DNA from: Chrysogorgia sp. JL179-B06 | Taxonomy: Eukaryota > Cnidaria > Anthozoa > Scleralcyonacea > Chrysogorgiidae | Assembly: GCA_035772405.1 (NCBI GenBank) | Contig: JAYKKM010000337.1 | Coordinates: forward strand, 2,231,501 to 2,295,500 | Direction of reading: 5' to 3' | Length of the DNA: 64,000 bases | In this document: piece by piece, positions 1 to 11,163 of the stretch | Layout of the letters: each line of letters opens with the position of its first letter | Numbering within the stretch: the first letter of the stretch is position 1 | Program-made: the position numbers and the translations under genes | The notes under the pieces: generated by a model | The model's database searches: none | What the model was told of the DNA's origin: nothing | Seen by the model: the letters and a program-made list of their open reading frames with translations, nothing else

Positions 1-123
1 ACTTATGAGGGGCGGCTACTTACGGGGGCTTTCGGGTTTTCGTAGTAATTGTTTAAAAAAGCGGCTACTTTCGAGTGGGCGGCTATTTTCGGGGGGCGCG
101 GTTACTTTCGAGATTCCACGGTA

Positions 124-345
124 TCTAAAAAGGTTGGTGTACAGTAAAAACCCACTAACAAGAACCTACATTTTACCCAAACAGCCTGGGATTGGTTCTT
201 ATATTCTTATATGTTCTTATATAAACAAATTCTTAATTTCAGCCTGTGGTTCTTATAATGCTAGGTTCTTGTGAGCGGGTACTGCCGAAATAGCGTGTAA
301 GTTGTCTAACGTTTCGAGCGAAGGCCCTTCGTCATGAGAGTGCAT
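124..345 (-). mobile_element. GAAACGTT-type repeat interrupted by a small inverted-repeat element
   Basis: A copy of the AGGTTGGTGTACTGCCGAAA repeat (other copies 1440-1570 and 20938-21115) is split after GGTGTA. The insert, about 142-281, has ends CAGTAAAAACCC...ACAAGAACC and GGTTCTTGTGAGCGGGTACTG that are imperfect inverted repeats. TA lies at both borders, as expected for a TA-targeting element. The minus strand carries a degraded hammerhead-like core (TGACGA, GAAAC). Confidence 0.55.
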
Positions 346-615
346 GTGGTCCCGTTTCAAAATAGTAAAGCACACAGATGACATAAACATATATATATTG
401 TCGATATTTGTCCACTTTCATTAAATCTCAGTCATAAACAATAGGAAATGGGTCATTTGGAAGTTCGTCAGCGCGTTAACTTTCAGTATCAATTCCTATA
501 ACATCCTTTCTACATTGACGCCATCGAAAAATTCGACATTGACGAAAATCCGTTTTCGTAATTGGTCATTGGAAAAAGTTTGATTCCTCAAATACAAATA
601 ACCATTAATTTAACC

Positions 616-950
616 TATCTCGCGTTTGGGGATTTTACATATTCGTAATATTTGGGTCTCACCCTGAGCAAAATAATAATATATATTGTCAACCGAAAAT
701 TTCATCTTCATGGAGAGTTTCACTGTCAAAGTTACCAGATGTGATGTAACAAGAGGCATTCCAAACCAGTTTTTTTTCTTACTTGCCACAAAAATGCCTC
801 TTGTGACATCACATCCGATAACTTTAACAGCAAAAACCTGCATGAAGATGAACTTTTCGGCTGACAAGAAATATTATGATTTTGATCAGGAAGACCCAAA
901 TATTACGGATATGTAAAATCCCCAAACGTGAGATGGACACTTTAATATTG
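616..950. mobile_element. Palindromic MITE, family A (copy 1)
   Basis: Near-perfect inverted repeat of about 150-bp arms. The ends are CGTTTGGGGATTTTACATAT and its complement, and the centre has GCCTCTTGTGACATCACATC on both arms. Other copies are at 29735-30052 and 33634-33955. No coding capacity. Confidence 0.8.
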
Positions 951-3900
951 TATATGTACTTATAGGCACTTTAAGTATGACAGCCAAGGCCAAACGAAAA
1001 CATGTAAACATTAAAATTGGTGGATTTTCTTTTCGTTTAAAGATAAATTTAAGAAACAGAAAATTGAAAAAGTTGATTTGATTCATCTACCTATATTTCT
1101 CGTTCAAAATCTCTGCAGGTCGACCCAAAAGTAGTATACCTCAAGGAACCCTCGACAACATAAGCGCCTTCCTTCTCAGAAGCTAGCCTAATCAAAAATT
1201 GAAACATCTCAATTCTGAAGCCGCTCCTCGATTATTTTTAGCATAATATCATCATGGATAGTAAATAGACAATTTACTCAGGATCGGTGAATTGCCTATT
1301 TTCTCTCCAGCTGCTACCATCAAGCTGCGAATGGCGGAAAGAACCACACCAGCTGAGTGTCAATTCGACGTTTGAGCTGGCGACGAACGAATCGCGATAT
1401 GTGTCGAAATTTACTAAAGTTAAACTATACAAATAAAATATCTAAAAAGGTTGGTGTACTGCCGAAATAGCGTGTAAGTAGTCTAACGTTTCGAGTGGCC
1501 CTTCGTCAGAGAGAATGAAAGTTTTAGATATTTGATTTGTATTTCTATATACACTACATCCTACGCAACACAACCCGTTTTAATGTGAAACTATATAGTT
1601 GTTCGTGTTGTAAACTGTCTTTACGGTTTTGTTGCTGTTCTGTATTATAAACGCGAGCAAGATTTTGCTCGTTGCTCGCAACTGTGGCGGGAAATTGTAG
1701 CCATTGTGTTTTGAGCTTTTTTGAGTACGTCATACTGAAGAGGGAGAGTGCATTTCCGCCATGGTCCGCTTGGCCGGCACTCGACAGAAATAAATCGATT
1801 AAGGTGAGAAAACACCATTTCTAAACGACGTAAGATCATTTTGGTGAAGCTAAATCACAGATAACCACATATAAAAATCACAGATAACATGGAGGTTTCT
1901 TGTTTGTGTTTTTGCTTCGATAAATATGCCAAACGACGCTAAATAGGTCTGCCCAATGTCCTTACAAAGTCTAGTGGAGGATGTTAATTCGCCGGATATG
2001 ATGTGTTGAGAGGACTTGAGATCGGCGGATGTCAACTAATTAATTTACGATTGTTGTCATCAGACAGTTATGATAAAAGCCAAGCGATCATTTCGACCAA
2101 GATTATTATATTGGTGAAGACACAGCGAGAAGCAACAACATGAAGACACTAACCATGAAGACAATAACTATGAAGAATGACAGGCAAACAAGTATGTATA
2201 TAAATAACGTAATAATTTTAGCTCGCTAATGGCTTTTCAGAGCGCTAGGAAAACGGGTTTTCACCTAAGATAACTACGCGATTTTCCTTTGTGAAGTATA
2301 AAGATTGTATGTGGCACTCATTGTTGATTATATACCCATTCGGGTGTTTGTGTGTATGTGTTCCTGTGTTCTTGGGTAGATTGTATTTATTATATATACA
2401 AGTGGCTGTGAAATCATGTTTGTTTATACAGTATTGGAGTGCTTATCAAAAACACTTGAGAAAAGGTGTCGCTATACAGAGTGTTCTGGAAACATCCAGT
2501 TGTATCAATTAATGAACTTCGCAACAGAACTAACCGTTACATCTCCTGGTTGCAGAGCTGTGTTACATTGTCAGTTCTTAGGTTGTTGTCGTAGTGGCTT
2601 AGTTTTAACCACATCACAATATTTCGCCGACTAAAAGGAATAGCTTGACCTATGCGGCATTTATACTGTCACTATATAAGACTTCCTTTCTTGAACTTTA
2701 CTTTATACTGATATATGGAATGAATCTCAATGCCTATACAGAACTGGCAGTTTTAAGATTCAACTTAAAATTCAACATTTTAAGGCTACTATACTTCGTG
2801 TACTAGACACAGAATATTACATCATTGAAATATTTAGTTTAAGAGTAGGGTTATTTATTCGGTTTTATTTCAGGGTTAGGACTAGAGTTTTTATTTGGGT
2901 TATGGTTAGGGTTTTTTGTTCTTGTAAAGCTTCTGAATCCCGAGAAAATAACCTTGATGTGTCTATGACGTAGTCTGTGTCCATTGTATGTGCGGTACAT
3001 GAAGAAAATGCCCATTTTAATACCATTTATAGCCTTTCATGAGGTATACCTTTAAATCAATACACCAAAAATCGCGGACAGACCATGACGTCCATGGTAT
3101 CAAATTGTTCATCCTATCGCACGAATGGCAATCATAAAGCTTCGAAGATTGTTAACAGTATTCAATGTTTAGTTTAAACAGTTGAGTTGACACAAGACAA
3201 AGCGAACCTCATGAAAGACATGTGATTCGTTGTTTTGCGGCTTTGTGAAAGACATTAGCTTTACGAGTCGATACATTAAAATTGCAAAATGCGAGAGTCG
3301 CAACTGGCCTAGTTGCAATTACCATACATTTCCATATAATGGACTCTCTCTCTATCCCATAGTTTAAAACAATCCTCGTCTATATCATTAACTTTAAACA
3401 TTCTCTGAAAAAACATGACATAAAGTCAATGTGCAGGCGGAAAGGTTTGGCTAATATCTAATCCGAAATGACAGTTTGTGGTTTATCAAGGGTATGACCA
3501 AGGCTTAAAGTTATACAGCGTGTGTGGGTGGTTATTGTCAGGCCGTGATTGTGGCATGCAGCCATATAGAAAACGACTCTCTTGTGGTTAATTTGTACGC
3601 GCTGCAATTTTTCTTTAGAATTGCACTGCAATGCATCTTTATGTAAGTTATTCAGTGAGTCAGGGTAAAGGACGTTAAATGGGAGACTACGATATCTATT
3701 TTAAGAAAGTTCGGATGTCTTTTAGCCTCAGCGTGCTGCAGACGCTTCTTGTGCTGCACTTCCCATTTTTAGAAAGGGGGATATTCTACGGCCTGTTTTC
3801 AGAGAGGAAAAGCTCTAGAGACACACAAGTAATATTATTTTGCTTTATAATCAGTCAAATTCATTCGAAATGACTCTGTAGAGATTACAAGCGTGGCAAG

Positions 3901-5160
3901 TACAACGTATAGCTATTAAATAATTGAAAAGTCCCATCATAGCATATATAGTGTCTATATAAGGACTTGAATACACGAGCCAGGTTTCTTTCCAACGCGA
4001 TGAATCTCAATTTAGATTAACCCTTTCGATGCTGCTCTCGAACCGGAATCGAAAGGATTAAGTTGAAGGCGACTGCTACGAGAACTATACAACTGTGAGT
4101 TGAAAAATATTTCAACCTTGTAGGGAATAATAAGACATATATATATATATATATTAGTGTAAATAATTCATATAATATGTCACAGGCTAACCGTCACATA
4201 GTTGTTTTTTGCCGAGATTTATGCTATGAATTTCGATGGTTTCGTAGTGGCTCAAACACAGCATTGCATGTCACCTTGTGATTACAACGAAAAAACGCTT
4301 TAACAACGAAAAAAATGCTTTTGTATTGTCAACAGGGTCATAACGAGTTCCGTAATACCTTGCTATCCCGTACACAACAAAGCCAAAGGCTATAATCAGT
4401 ATCCGGGGTATTATTTACGAGCTAATTAGCACCCAACCCAACCAGCCAATTAGGTCTATATTGTTCTTAATTTAATGCTAGCTATACAAATCCATTTGAA
4501 AACCAAAACTATAGACTTCCTTTTTGAAATATTTCCAATCTCACAAATTCTATGTAATACCAAGTGTTCCTGAATTTCGTTTGTTCTTATAGGTCCCATT
4601 AACAATAAGAAGTTAATATACTATACCTCATTATTTCATGATTGAGTCTGTTTACCGCGGGCCCTGTATATAGCCGCATACAGCTCTATGAATACTAATT
4701 AGATAAGAAATGAAGAAAAAACTAGGAAAATCTTTGTCCAAGGTCGAAAAATGGACAAAACGTTGTTGGAAAATCTCCTCAATCATGAAATAAGTCAGAT
4801 AAATCCCTCGAACGTCGGTATGTAAGCGATATACAGCCCTCGGACGCTACGCATCCTCGGAATTCTTTCTATATAATACAACCTCCACTGACCTCAAACC
4901 TAGTCGTAATAGTTCTAATATAGACCTGGTTTGACGTTTGTAGAAGTTTCAAAATGATTCAAAGTATCTCAAAGATTGAACACTATAGGAAACCTGGGCA
5001 GAAATTTTGGCAAACATTGTATTACATCGGAATGCCATAAAAAGAGATGTATTTATAAATAGCTATGAAACTTCTCACTGGAAAGGCCCAAAGGAAGTGC
5101 ACTGAATGCCTTCATTAATCGGGAACCGTTTCAAAGTTAATACAACTCTTTTTATGGCAT
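951..5160. other. Gene-free stretch
   Basis: I see no gene here. It holds one GAAACGTT-type repeat (1440-1570), a segment shared with 19720-19860 (GTTTCTGAATC, ACCTTGAT, ATGACGTA) at about 2900-2990, a hairpin (CTTTCGAT...ATCGAAAG) at 4019-4062, and a short (AT)n at 4137-4155. Short frames at 2291-2634 and 3679-3873 resemble nothing I know. Confidence 0.6.
1440..1570 (-). repeat. GAAACGTT-type interspersed repeat with degraded hammerhead-like core
   Basis: Contains AGGTTGGTGTACTGCCGAAA. On the minus strand it has CTGACGA (1509-1503), a shortened stem II, GAAAC, then GTTAGAC. Related to the copies at 124-345 and 20938-21115. Confidence 0.6.
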
Positions 5161-5161
5161 T

Positions 5162-5535
5162 AGGGTCTGGTTATTATTTATGGCCGGGTGGGGGGCCGAA
5201 GAGAAAATGGTTAGGTTGGGTAACAAAATTTTCATGACTATTAAAAAATTAAGAGTTCATCATTTAAAATTGGAATCTCATCATCAGTTCTCCTTAGTCA
5301 TCATTGCACATTAGCTTTTGTTATTGTATTCCTCTCCTTGTTTTCCTTGGATCCCTGCTCTGTAGAGGGAGATAATAATCTGAAAGTTACAGAAGGATCT
5401 GTCTGTATATATATTTGGGTTTGTTATTAAAACTTGTATCGGCGATATGCTGGGAATTAGGTTTTATCTAACTTTTTTTTTCTTGGCTTGGGTAAAAGAT
5501 TTTCTTTACCCACAAATGGTTAGGACGGTTAAGTT
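5162..5535. mobile_element. Non-autonomous DNA element, family D (truncated copy)
   Basis: Starts TATTTATGGCCGGGTGG and GGCCGAAGAGAAAATGGTT, and matches most of the 17493-18008 copy. The right end is lost near GACGGTTAAG. It lies in the presumed first intron of the first Rho gene. Confidence 0.65.
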
Positions 5536-5757
5536 AATTTCGTGCTCGGTCTCTTTGTCTTCGCCTTGATAAACGTACTTCCCTTTCTTCTGCTGTCTCC
5601 TCAACTGCCCTTCGCTTTCTCTCATTCCTTCGCTGCCTCCTAGTCCTTGCTTCGACTACATCGTCCATTCCATGGATAGTTTTGCGTAAAACTAAACTTA
5701 GAAATGCCCTCGCATTAATCTTATGTAATCTCACCGATTTCTCTTATTGTTTTGCAG

Positions 5758-6371
5758 TTAAACTAGGCCCCCAAAAGATTCTGAACATAGTCATTGTTGG
5801 TGATGGGGACACGGGCAAAACATCCCTCCTGATGGCATTCAAAGGCAAGAGATTCGACATGAGTTATGCGCCAACGGTTTTTGACACCCATACGTATGAA
5901 ATAAGAGTCGAGGGGGAAGACGTTGAATTAGGATTGTGGGACACGGCGGGACAGGAGGGATACGATCGGTTGCGACCTCTCGCGTATCCACACTGTCATG
6001 CTTTTGTGATTTGCTATGCCGTTGATTCACCAGACAGCTTGTATAACGTGACAGAAAAATGGCTGCCAGAGTTGGAGCATTTTTGCCCGGATGTCCCGAA
6101 AATCCTTGTTGCGACGAAGAAGGATCTACGACGAAGAACGGTGGCCATTATGGATTTTTTGAACGCGAACGAAGCACACAAGCTCGTGAGTTACGAAGAT
6201 GGTATGTGTGCAGCGGCGAATATTGGAGCGACAACGTTTATCGAGACGTCTGCGTTACACAATGATGGTGTCCGCGAAGTATTTCAACACACAGCAAGGG
6301 CTGCATTATGCGAGAGAGAGAAACGAGCATCAGGGGGCAAAACAAGAAGAGAGAACTGTTGTATTCTGTAG
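5758..6371 (+). CDS. Rho-family small GTPase, canonical catalytic residues (5' exon not found)
   Basis: Membrane-attached GTP/GDP switch of the Rho family, by homology. The visible 203 residues contain the P-loop GDGDTGKTS, switch I with PTVFD, switch II WDTAGQEGYDRLRP, the base-binding TKKD, the SAL motif (ETSAL), and a C-terminal CAAX box CCIL. Leucine in the last position predicts geranylgeranylation. Gly12, Thr35 and Gln61 equivalents are all present, so hydrolysis should work. Similarity is closest to RhoA/Rac, for example DSPDSLYNV and GVREVF. The frame stays open upstream, but a pyrimidine-rich TTTTGCAG acceptor ends at 5757 and upstream residues are not Rho-like. The exon therefore begins at 5758 in phase 1, and the initiator ATG lies in an unseen 5' exon. 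A TIR element copy (5162-5535) sits just upstream in the presumed intron. A polyadenylation hexamer lies at 6526. Confidence 0.9.
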
Positions 6372-6525
6372 AATTGACGATCAGAGAGATGAACTGCAGC
6401 GCAAAAAAGGATTATCCTTCCCGATGATGGAGCCCGTAAATCCGTAATTAAGGATTTAATTCAATTCATCCCAGCAGATGAAAAGCGGCTTTATTCGATA
6501 ATCAAGAGAGTTAAAATGAAGTAAA

Positions 6526-6531
6526 AATAAA
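6526..6531 (+). promoter_or_regulatory. Putative polyadenylation signal of the first Rho gene
   Basis: AATAAA lies about 155 bases after the stop codon, in an AT-rich stretch. It is the first clear hexamer downstream of the gene. Confidence 0.5.
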
Positions 6532-6779
6532 ATAATATATGTTAGTTGATGTAAAACCAGTAATAAGTTATAATATGCTTCACTAAGTGTTGCAATAAGC
6601 ATAGTAAGTTATAAAAATAAGTGTAATATTATAGGTTATAGGGGTAAAATATTAATTTTGTTAGCTAAGATTATTTGATATTAGTATAAATGCACAGGTG
6701 ATTATAGAAAATCGCACACGATGATTGGTCAAGCTACTTCGAATTATTTCACGATAATCACCTACAGCGTTTAGGCAAA

Positions 6780-6941
6780 ATGGCTGCCAGCCGATTTGTA
6801 AGTGTGACAGATGAGGAAATAACCAATTTTAAAGAAAATCTATTCCAAAAAGATCACCTGTGTATTTATACTGAAACAATTATTCACCTCAGTGTCGGTG
6901 AATGGTGTGGATATTTACCTTGCCGCTTTGAGGCTTGGTAA
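6780..6941 (+). pseudogene. 53-codon frame resembling the start of a Crypton/DUF3504-type ORF
   Basis: ATG at 6780 begins MAASRFVSVTDEEITNFKEN. This resembles N-termini of tyrosine-recombinase-related (DUF3504-like) transposon ORFs of invertebrates. The frame then runs into hairpin DNA and stops at 6941. It lies in a repeat with inverted GGTGAATA/TATTCACC and TGGATATTTACC motifs (about 6690-6985). Probably a truncated non-autonomous element. Confidence 0.35.
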
Positions 6942-7539
6942 ATATCCACCAGTATTCACCTCCACATCGGTGAATAATTATTAAATAATGATAGTAAAGT
7001 CATATTGACGGTTAGTAGCGCATACAAATTGTGCATATATAGTGTAGAAGAGTAAGGTATTCAAGCATATGTATATGCAAGAATATTTATACGACATTGA
7101 TAAGAAACGATTCTTACAAAAAAGCAATTGTAAATATTATATATATTGTATTTATTTTTTTGTAATATTTATTACATTTCTGCACATTATTAATTTATTA
7201 TATTGAACTAATAAAAATAATTCTTATACAAGAGACTCCAAATTTCCACCAATTATCGTTGTCTCGGATCGCCACTTATACCAAATTATGACGTGTTGAT
7301 CTATTAGGACTATACTACAACCATAATTCCTTGCGAGATTTCTTTTCTCGTGAGTGCAGTTTTGTGCTTCATTCTAGTTCGTTACACGTAGTATTACTGT
7401 AGTGTTACTCTTGAGGTTTGAAAAGTATTAGACAGCGCTCAGTTTTCAGGAGGGGAGAAATCTTTGTTCTAGTGAGTTCAGAAAGCCTACTTTGCATTAA
7501 ATTTACACATTACAATCAATGTGATTTGTTCAGATACAA

Positions 7540-7660
7540 TTTAACACAGCAAGTGTAAAACTTTTCAATTATCAGCACTGACACTAGAGCTATGCAAGGA
7601 ACTAGAATGAGGCAGAAATATACACTGCGAAACGTTTTAGGAGGGAAATGTAATTTTTCA
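7540..7660. repeat. Partial copy of foldback family F
   Basis: Shares GTGTAAAAC, CTTTCA and GAGCTATGCAA-GAAC blocks with 23760-23850. Confidence 0.4.
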
Positions 7661-7764
7661 TAACTTTTTCCTACCACGCCACCTTAAGATTAAACTCCCT
7701 CTGGTAAACGTAAAACAATCGCTCGACTTAATATCAGAAATAGCATTCACTCTGACTTTTAGTA

Positions 7765-8940
7765 AAAGGACACTCCACCTCCCAAAAACAAGTGTTGCTT
7801 AAATGAAAGTTCTTTGTCGCCTTATATGAGAATGGGTATTAGTTTTCTTCTAATTGTTTTAGTTTGAGAGAAATTTGGTTTTGTTCATCGTATTTTTGGT
7901 AAATTGAAGGCCGCCATTTTTGTTCTGATTGCGGGCGAATGCGGTCACTTCCATTAATTTTAGTAGGTACTTTAACTGACCCCATTATAGTGTATCATAT
8001 AATAACTAATATAACCAAGTGTACTCTAGCCTTCCTGAAGCCTGCTTACTCTCCTTAGGCCTAAGGAGGGTTAAGGACGCTTAAGGCGGGCTATGGAGGC
8101 CTTAGGAGGGTTAAGGATGCTTAAGGAGGCCTAAGGAGGGCTACGGAGGCCTAAGGTGCCTAAGGAGGGCTAAGGATGCCTAACGAGGCCTAAGGGTGCC
8201 TAAGGAGGGCTAAGGATACCTAAGGATACCTAAGGATGCCTAAGGGTGCCTAAGGAGGCCTACGGAATGCTAAGGATACCTAAGGAGGCCTAAGGGTGCC
8301 TAAGGAGGCCTACGGAATGCTAAGGATACCTAAGGATACCTAAGGATGCCTAAGGAGGTCTAAGGGTGCCTAAGGATGGCCAAGGATGCCTAAGGTGCCT
8401 AAGGATGCCTAAGGTGCCTAAGGAGGGCTAAGGATACCTAAGGAGGGTTAAGGATGCCTAAGGTGCCTAAGGAGGGCTAAGGATACCCAAGGAGGGCTAA
8501 GGATACCTAAGGAGGGTTAAGGATGCCTAAGGAGGGCTAAGGAGAGTAAGGAGGCTTAAGACTTGGTGGGGTCAGTTAAGGTACCTTAATTTTTGACGTC
8601 ATTGAGTGATAGAAACACTATACAAAGAACCGCCATTCACAATAGCATGACAATAATGTGGTCTTAGTCTTATTGTGTAGGATTTCTACTCATACAATTG
8701 TGACTAACAATATCATTGTGTTCCTATCAATCAATGACATCAAAAATTAATGGAAGTGACCGCATTCACCCGCAATCAAAAACAAAAATGGCGGCCTTCA
8801 ATTTATCAAAAATACGATAAACAAAACCAAATTTCTCTCATACTAAAAATATAAGAAGAAAACTAATACTCATTCTCATGTAAGGCGACAAAGAACTTTC
8901 ATTTAAGAAACACTTGTTTTGAAGATGGAGTGTCTCTTTA
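7765..8940. mobile_element. Foldback element with a minisatellite core
   Basis: Two inverted arms of about 200 bp (7765-7975 and 8738-8940, including AAAGGACACTCCA, ACAAGTGTT, TCTTTGTCGCCTTA, GGCCGCCATTTTTGTT) enclose non-repetitive spacers and a tandem array. One arm alone also occurs at 40741-40875. No ORF was found. Confidence 0.75.
8040..8560. repeat. CCTAAGGA-type minisatellite
   Basis: About 50 imperfect units built from CTAAGGA(T/G)(G/A)CC and AGGGCTAAGG, arranged in 10- to 21-bp steps. It is the core of the foldback element at 7765-8940. Confidence 0.85.
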
Positions 8941-9114
8941 AATATTAAAAAATGTGAACAATTCATGCAGAAAAAGGGAATTGAAAAGATATAGTTTAAT
9001 CAACATTTGTAAACCCGTAAATGAATCGTCCTAATTAATTTACATAAATATAAAGTTAGATTTCCTCAGCTAAAATATTAATTATAATAATTCTTATTAT
9101 TACATAATGGTTGG

Positions 9115-9212
9115 TTGGGCACTTTTTCCTCAATTATTTTTAAGACCTTGAGTGGAGGTCCCAGCTCCCAGCTCATAGACATACATGTGCGGTAACCACT
9201 ATACCACAACAA
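9115..9212 (-). mobile_element. tRNA-derived SINE fragment
   Basis: Reverse complement has TGTGGTATAGTGGTTACCGC (A-box like), then CTCCACTCAAGGTCTTAAAA. It is the 5' part of the element seen fully at 29405-29693 and 50032-50292. Confidence 0.6.
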
Positions 9213-9217
9213 CTGGT

Positions 9218-9606
9218 TTGAAAGAACTCTTAAAACAACGAGGAATAACAATTTACAGCTCTTCCATATTTAACTTACTTCTTGAGATATTTAGACTTAG
9301 GTGATATTCAAATGAGATAATCTATGACGTAGCAAGTTGTACAAAAAATAGGAAAATCCTGTATATCTTAAAGATTATTGAACAAAATCACTTGAAGAAT
9401 CACTTTCATGAACAGCAGTTACAAAGTTTTGAGTGATTTCTGTAATAATATTGGAAAGATATACATGATTTTCTAATGTTGTGTACAACTTGCTACATCA
9501 TAGATCAGCTCATTTGCATATCACATAAGTCTAAATATCTCAAGAACTGAGTGAAATATGGAAGAGCTGTAAGTTGTTATTCCTCATTGTTTTAAGAGTT
9601 TTTTCA
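9218..9606. mobile_element. Palindromic MITE
   Basis: Inverted arms of about 125 bp. The left has ACTCTTAAAACAACGAGGAA, GCTCTTCCATAT and TAGCAAGTTGTAC; the right has the complements. It ends about 190 bases past the stop codon of the minus-strand Rho gene. Confidence 0.8.
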
Positions 9607-9796
9607 AATAAGATAAACTTAATTTTCGATTCATTTTCACTTTAACCTTGATCCTAACCCTAACCCTAACCTAATAAAAATTAAAGATCATACAAAAACA
9701 GAAAGCTCATATTCAGTGATCTTTTTAGCTATTCAGTCGACATAAGGAACACATGCAGGCTGCCACACTTGAACTGCTCCGAGTTCTCTTCTAATG

Positions 9797-10438
9797 TCAT
9801 TTCTTCAGCATTTTAAGCAAACCACCACTATTTCTACGTCTATATTTATCCTGGGATTTCATCTCTTCGGTGTTTTGCAAAACAGCCCTCGTGGCATTTT
9901 CGAAGACCTCCTTAACGCCACGGTCACCGAGAGCTGAACACTCCATAAACGCGAAAGCAGCGACCTCGTTTGCCAGCGCCAGTCCCTCGTGAAACTGCAC
10001 GAACCCGTCCACGGGTGCTGGAACGTCGGCGGTCAGCGGCAATACGTTGCGCGCTAAACTGTGATGTGGTCTCAAGTCTTGCTTCGTCGCTACGATAACC
10101 AACGGTGTTGTCGGACGGTGCTTCTTAATTTCAGGCAGCCATTTGGTTTTCACATTATCGAACGACTTCCGAGAGTTGACCGAGAAGCAAACGACGAAGA
10201 CGTCACAGGTCGGGTAGCAAAGCCGTCGGAGAGACTCGTATTTTTCTGCGCCTGCGGTATCCCAGAGTCCCAACTCGAACTTATGTCCATCCACTTTGAT
10301 TTTGTGCGAACAAGTGTCGAATATTTCAGGAATGGAGGAATTCTGGGGGATTTTGCCATTTTTTAAGGAGCTCAGCAACGACGTCTTGCCGGTCTGGCTG
10401 TCGCCAACAGTTACTAAGTTGAACAAGTCTATTGACAT
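9797..10438 (-). CDS. Divergent Rho-family GTPase, predicted hydrolysis-defective, no CAAX box
   Basis: A 213-residue single-exon ORF begins with ATG at 10438 (MSIDLFNLVTVGD). Rho landmarks are clear: P-loop GDSQTGKTS, ELGLWDTAG, YPTCDVFVVCFSV, WLPEIKKHRP, base-binding TKQD, ECSAL, and KEVFENATRAVL. Three normally invariant positions differ. Gly12 is Ser. The Mg2+-coordinating switch I Thr35 is Glu (PEIFD instead of PTVFD). The catalytic Gln61 is Ala (DTAGAEKY). The protein ends in basic LLKMLKK with no cysteine, so prenylation is not expected; membrane contact, if any, would be electrostatic. In known families, Gly12 and Gln61 substitutions block GAP-stimulated hydrolysis, as in Rnd and RhoH. 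Loss of Thr35 should also weaken effector binding, so a pseudo-GTPase is equally possible. The frame is intact over 213 codons, which argues against a decaying pseudogene. A TIR element (10543-11163) lies about 100 bases upstream of the start. Confidence 0.9.
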   Translation of the reverse strand: MSIDLFNLVTVGDSQTGKTSLLSSLKNGKIPQNSSIPEIFDTCSHKIKVDGHKFELGLWDTAGAEKYESLRRLCYPTCDVFVVCFSVNSRKSFDNVKTKWLPEIKKHRPTTPLVIVATKQDLRPHHSLARNVLPLTADVPAPVDGFVQFHEGLALANEVAAFAFMECSALGDRGVKEVFENATRAVLQNTEEMKSQDKYRRRNSGGLLKMLKK

Positions 10439-10542
10439 TTCACAAAGCGAAACGGATAAAAAGATTAAACAAAAAATTGAGATATGATTTGGTATCGCTT
10501 ATGCGCGCGTTGCAGACGTTCTGGAACTTCGTTTACTATTAA

Positions 10543-11163
10543 GGGAGCGTTGATTATTTATGACAGTGGTTGGTACTGAAGAGAAACGAGTTGAAACAAA
10601 AAAAGGTTTTATCCAACCTTTCAAACACTGAATTTTTCTTCTAGCCAACCATCACTAGATGATGCAACCATATTACATGTTACACTGCATACATGTATAT
10701 CATCATGATATCATATATGTATATATATACGCCCTTTGCCTACTGTCTCGTCCTTGCTTTTATCATAACCTTTGGATATTTATCTGATATTTATAGTGTT
10801 AAATATTGGTTCATATAGTATGAGATCATTACAATATTCTAAAGAAGTTCAAGTTTGTGCTACTGTTTATAAAAATATGAAAATATCTAACATACACATT
10901 ACATATTTTGAAAATATGTTTAACAAGAGGTTTTACGTGACAATGTCGTCTTTGAACAAGCAATCTCTATGTTTTATAGTAATAGTGATATTATTATAAC
11001 CATAGACATTAAACACTGATTTATATTATTTTATTTCAGTTGAAAATTTGTTACCCAAAATTTATATGCAACAAAAAATGTTACCCAACCTTTTACCGCC
11101 AAAGGTTTAGCCAACCCATTTCTCTTCGACCACCAACCCCAGCCATAAATAACGAACGCTCCC
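10543..11163. mobile_element. Non-autonomous DNA element, family D
   Basis: Terminal inverted repeats GGGAGCGTTGATTATTTATG and CATAAATAACGAACGCTCCC, with subterminal GAAGAGAAA...GGTT repeats. About 620 bp, no transposase. It lies immediately upstream of the minus-strand Rho gene, so it may contribute to or displace its promoter. Confidence 0.75.

Noticed and set aside
686..916. Frames on both strands in the family A MITE (also 33657-33937)
   Set aside because: Mirror-image frames of a palindrome, with no conserved protein family.
5682..5757. N-terminal extension of the first Rho gene
   Set aside because: It starts with a non-ATG codon and is intronic sequence preceding a strong TTTTGCAG acceptor.
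9655..9672. Telomeric (CCCTAA) repeats
   Set aside because: Only two to three units; similar short TTAGGG runs at 2880 and 51565 are equally isolated.
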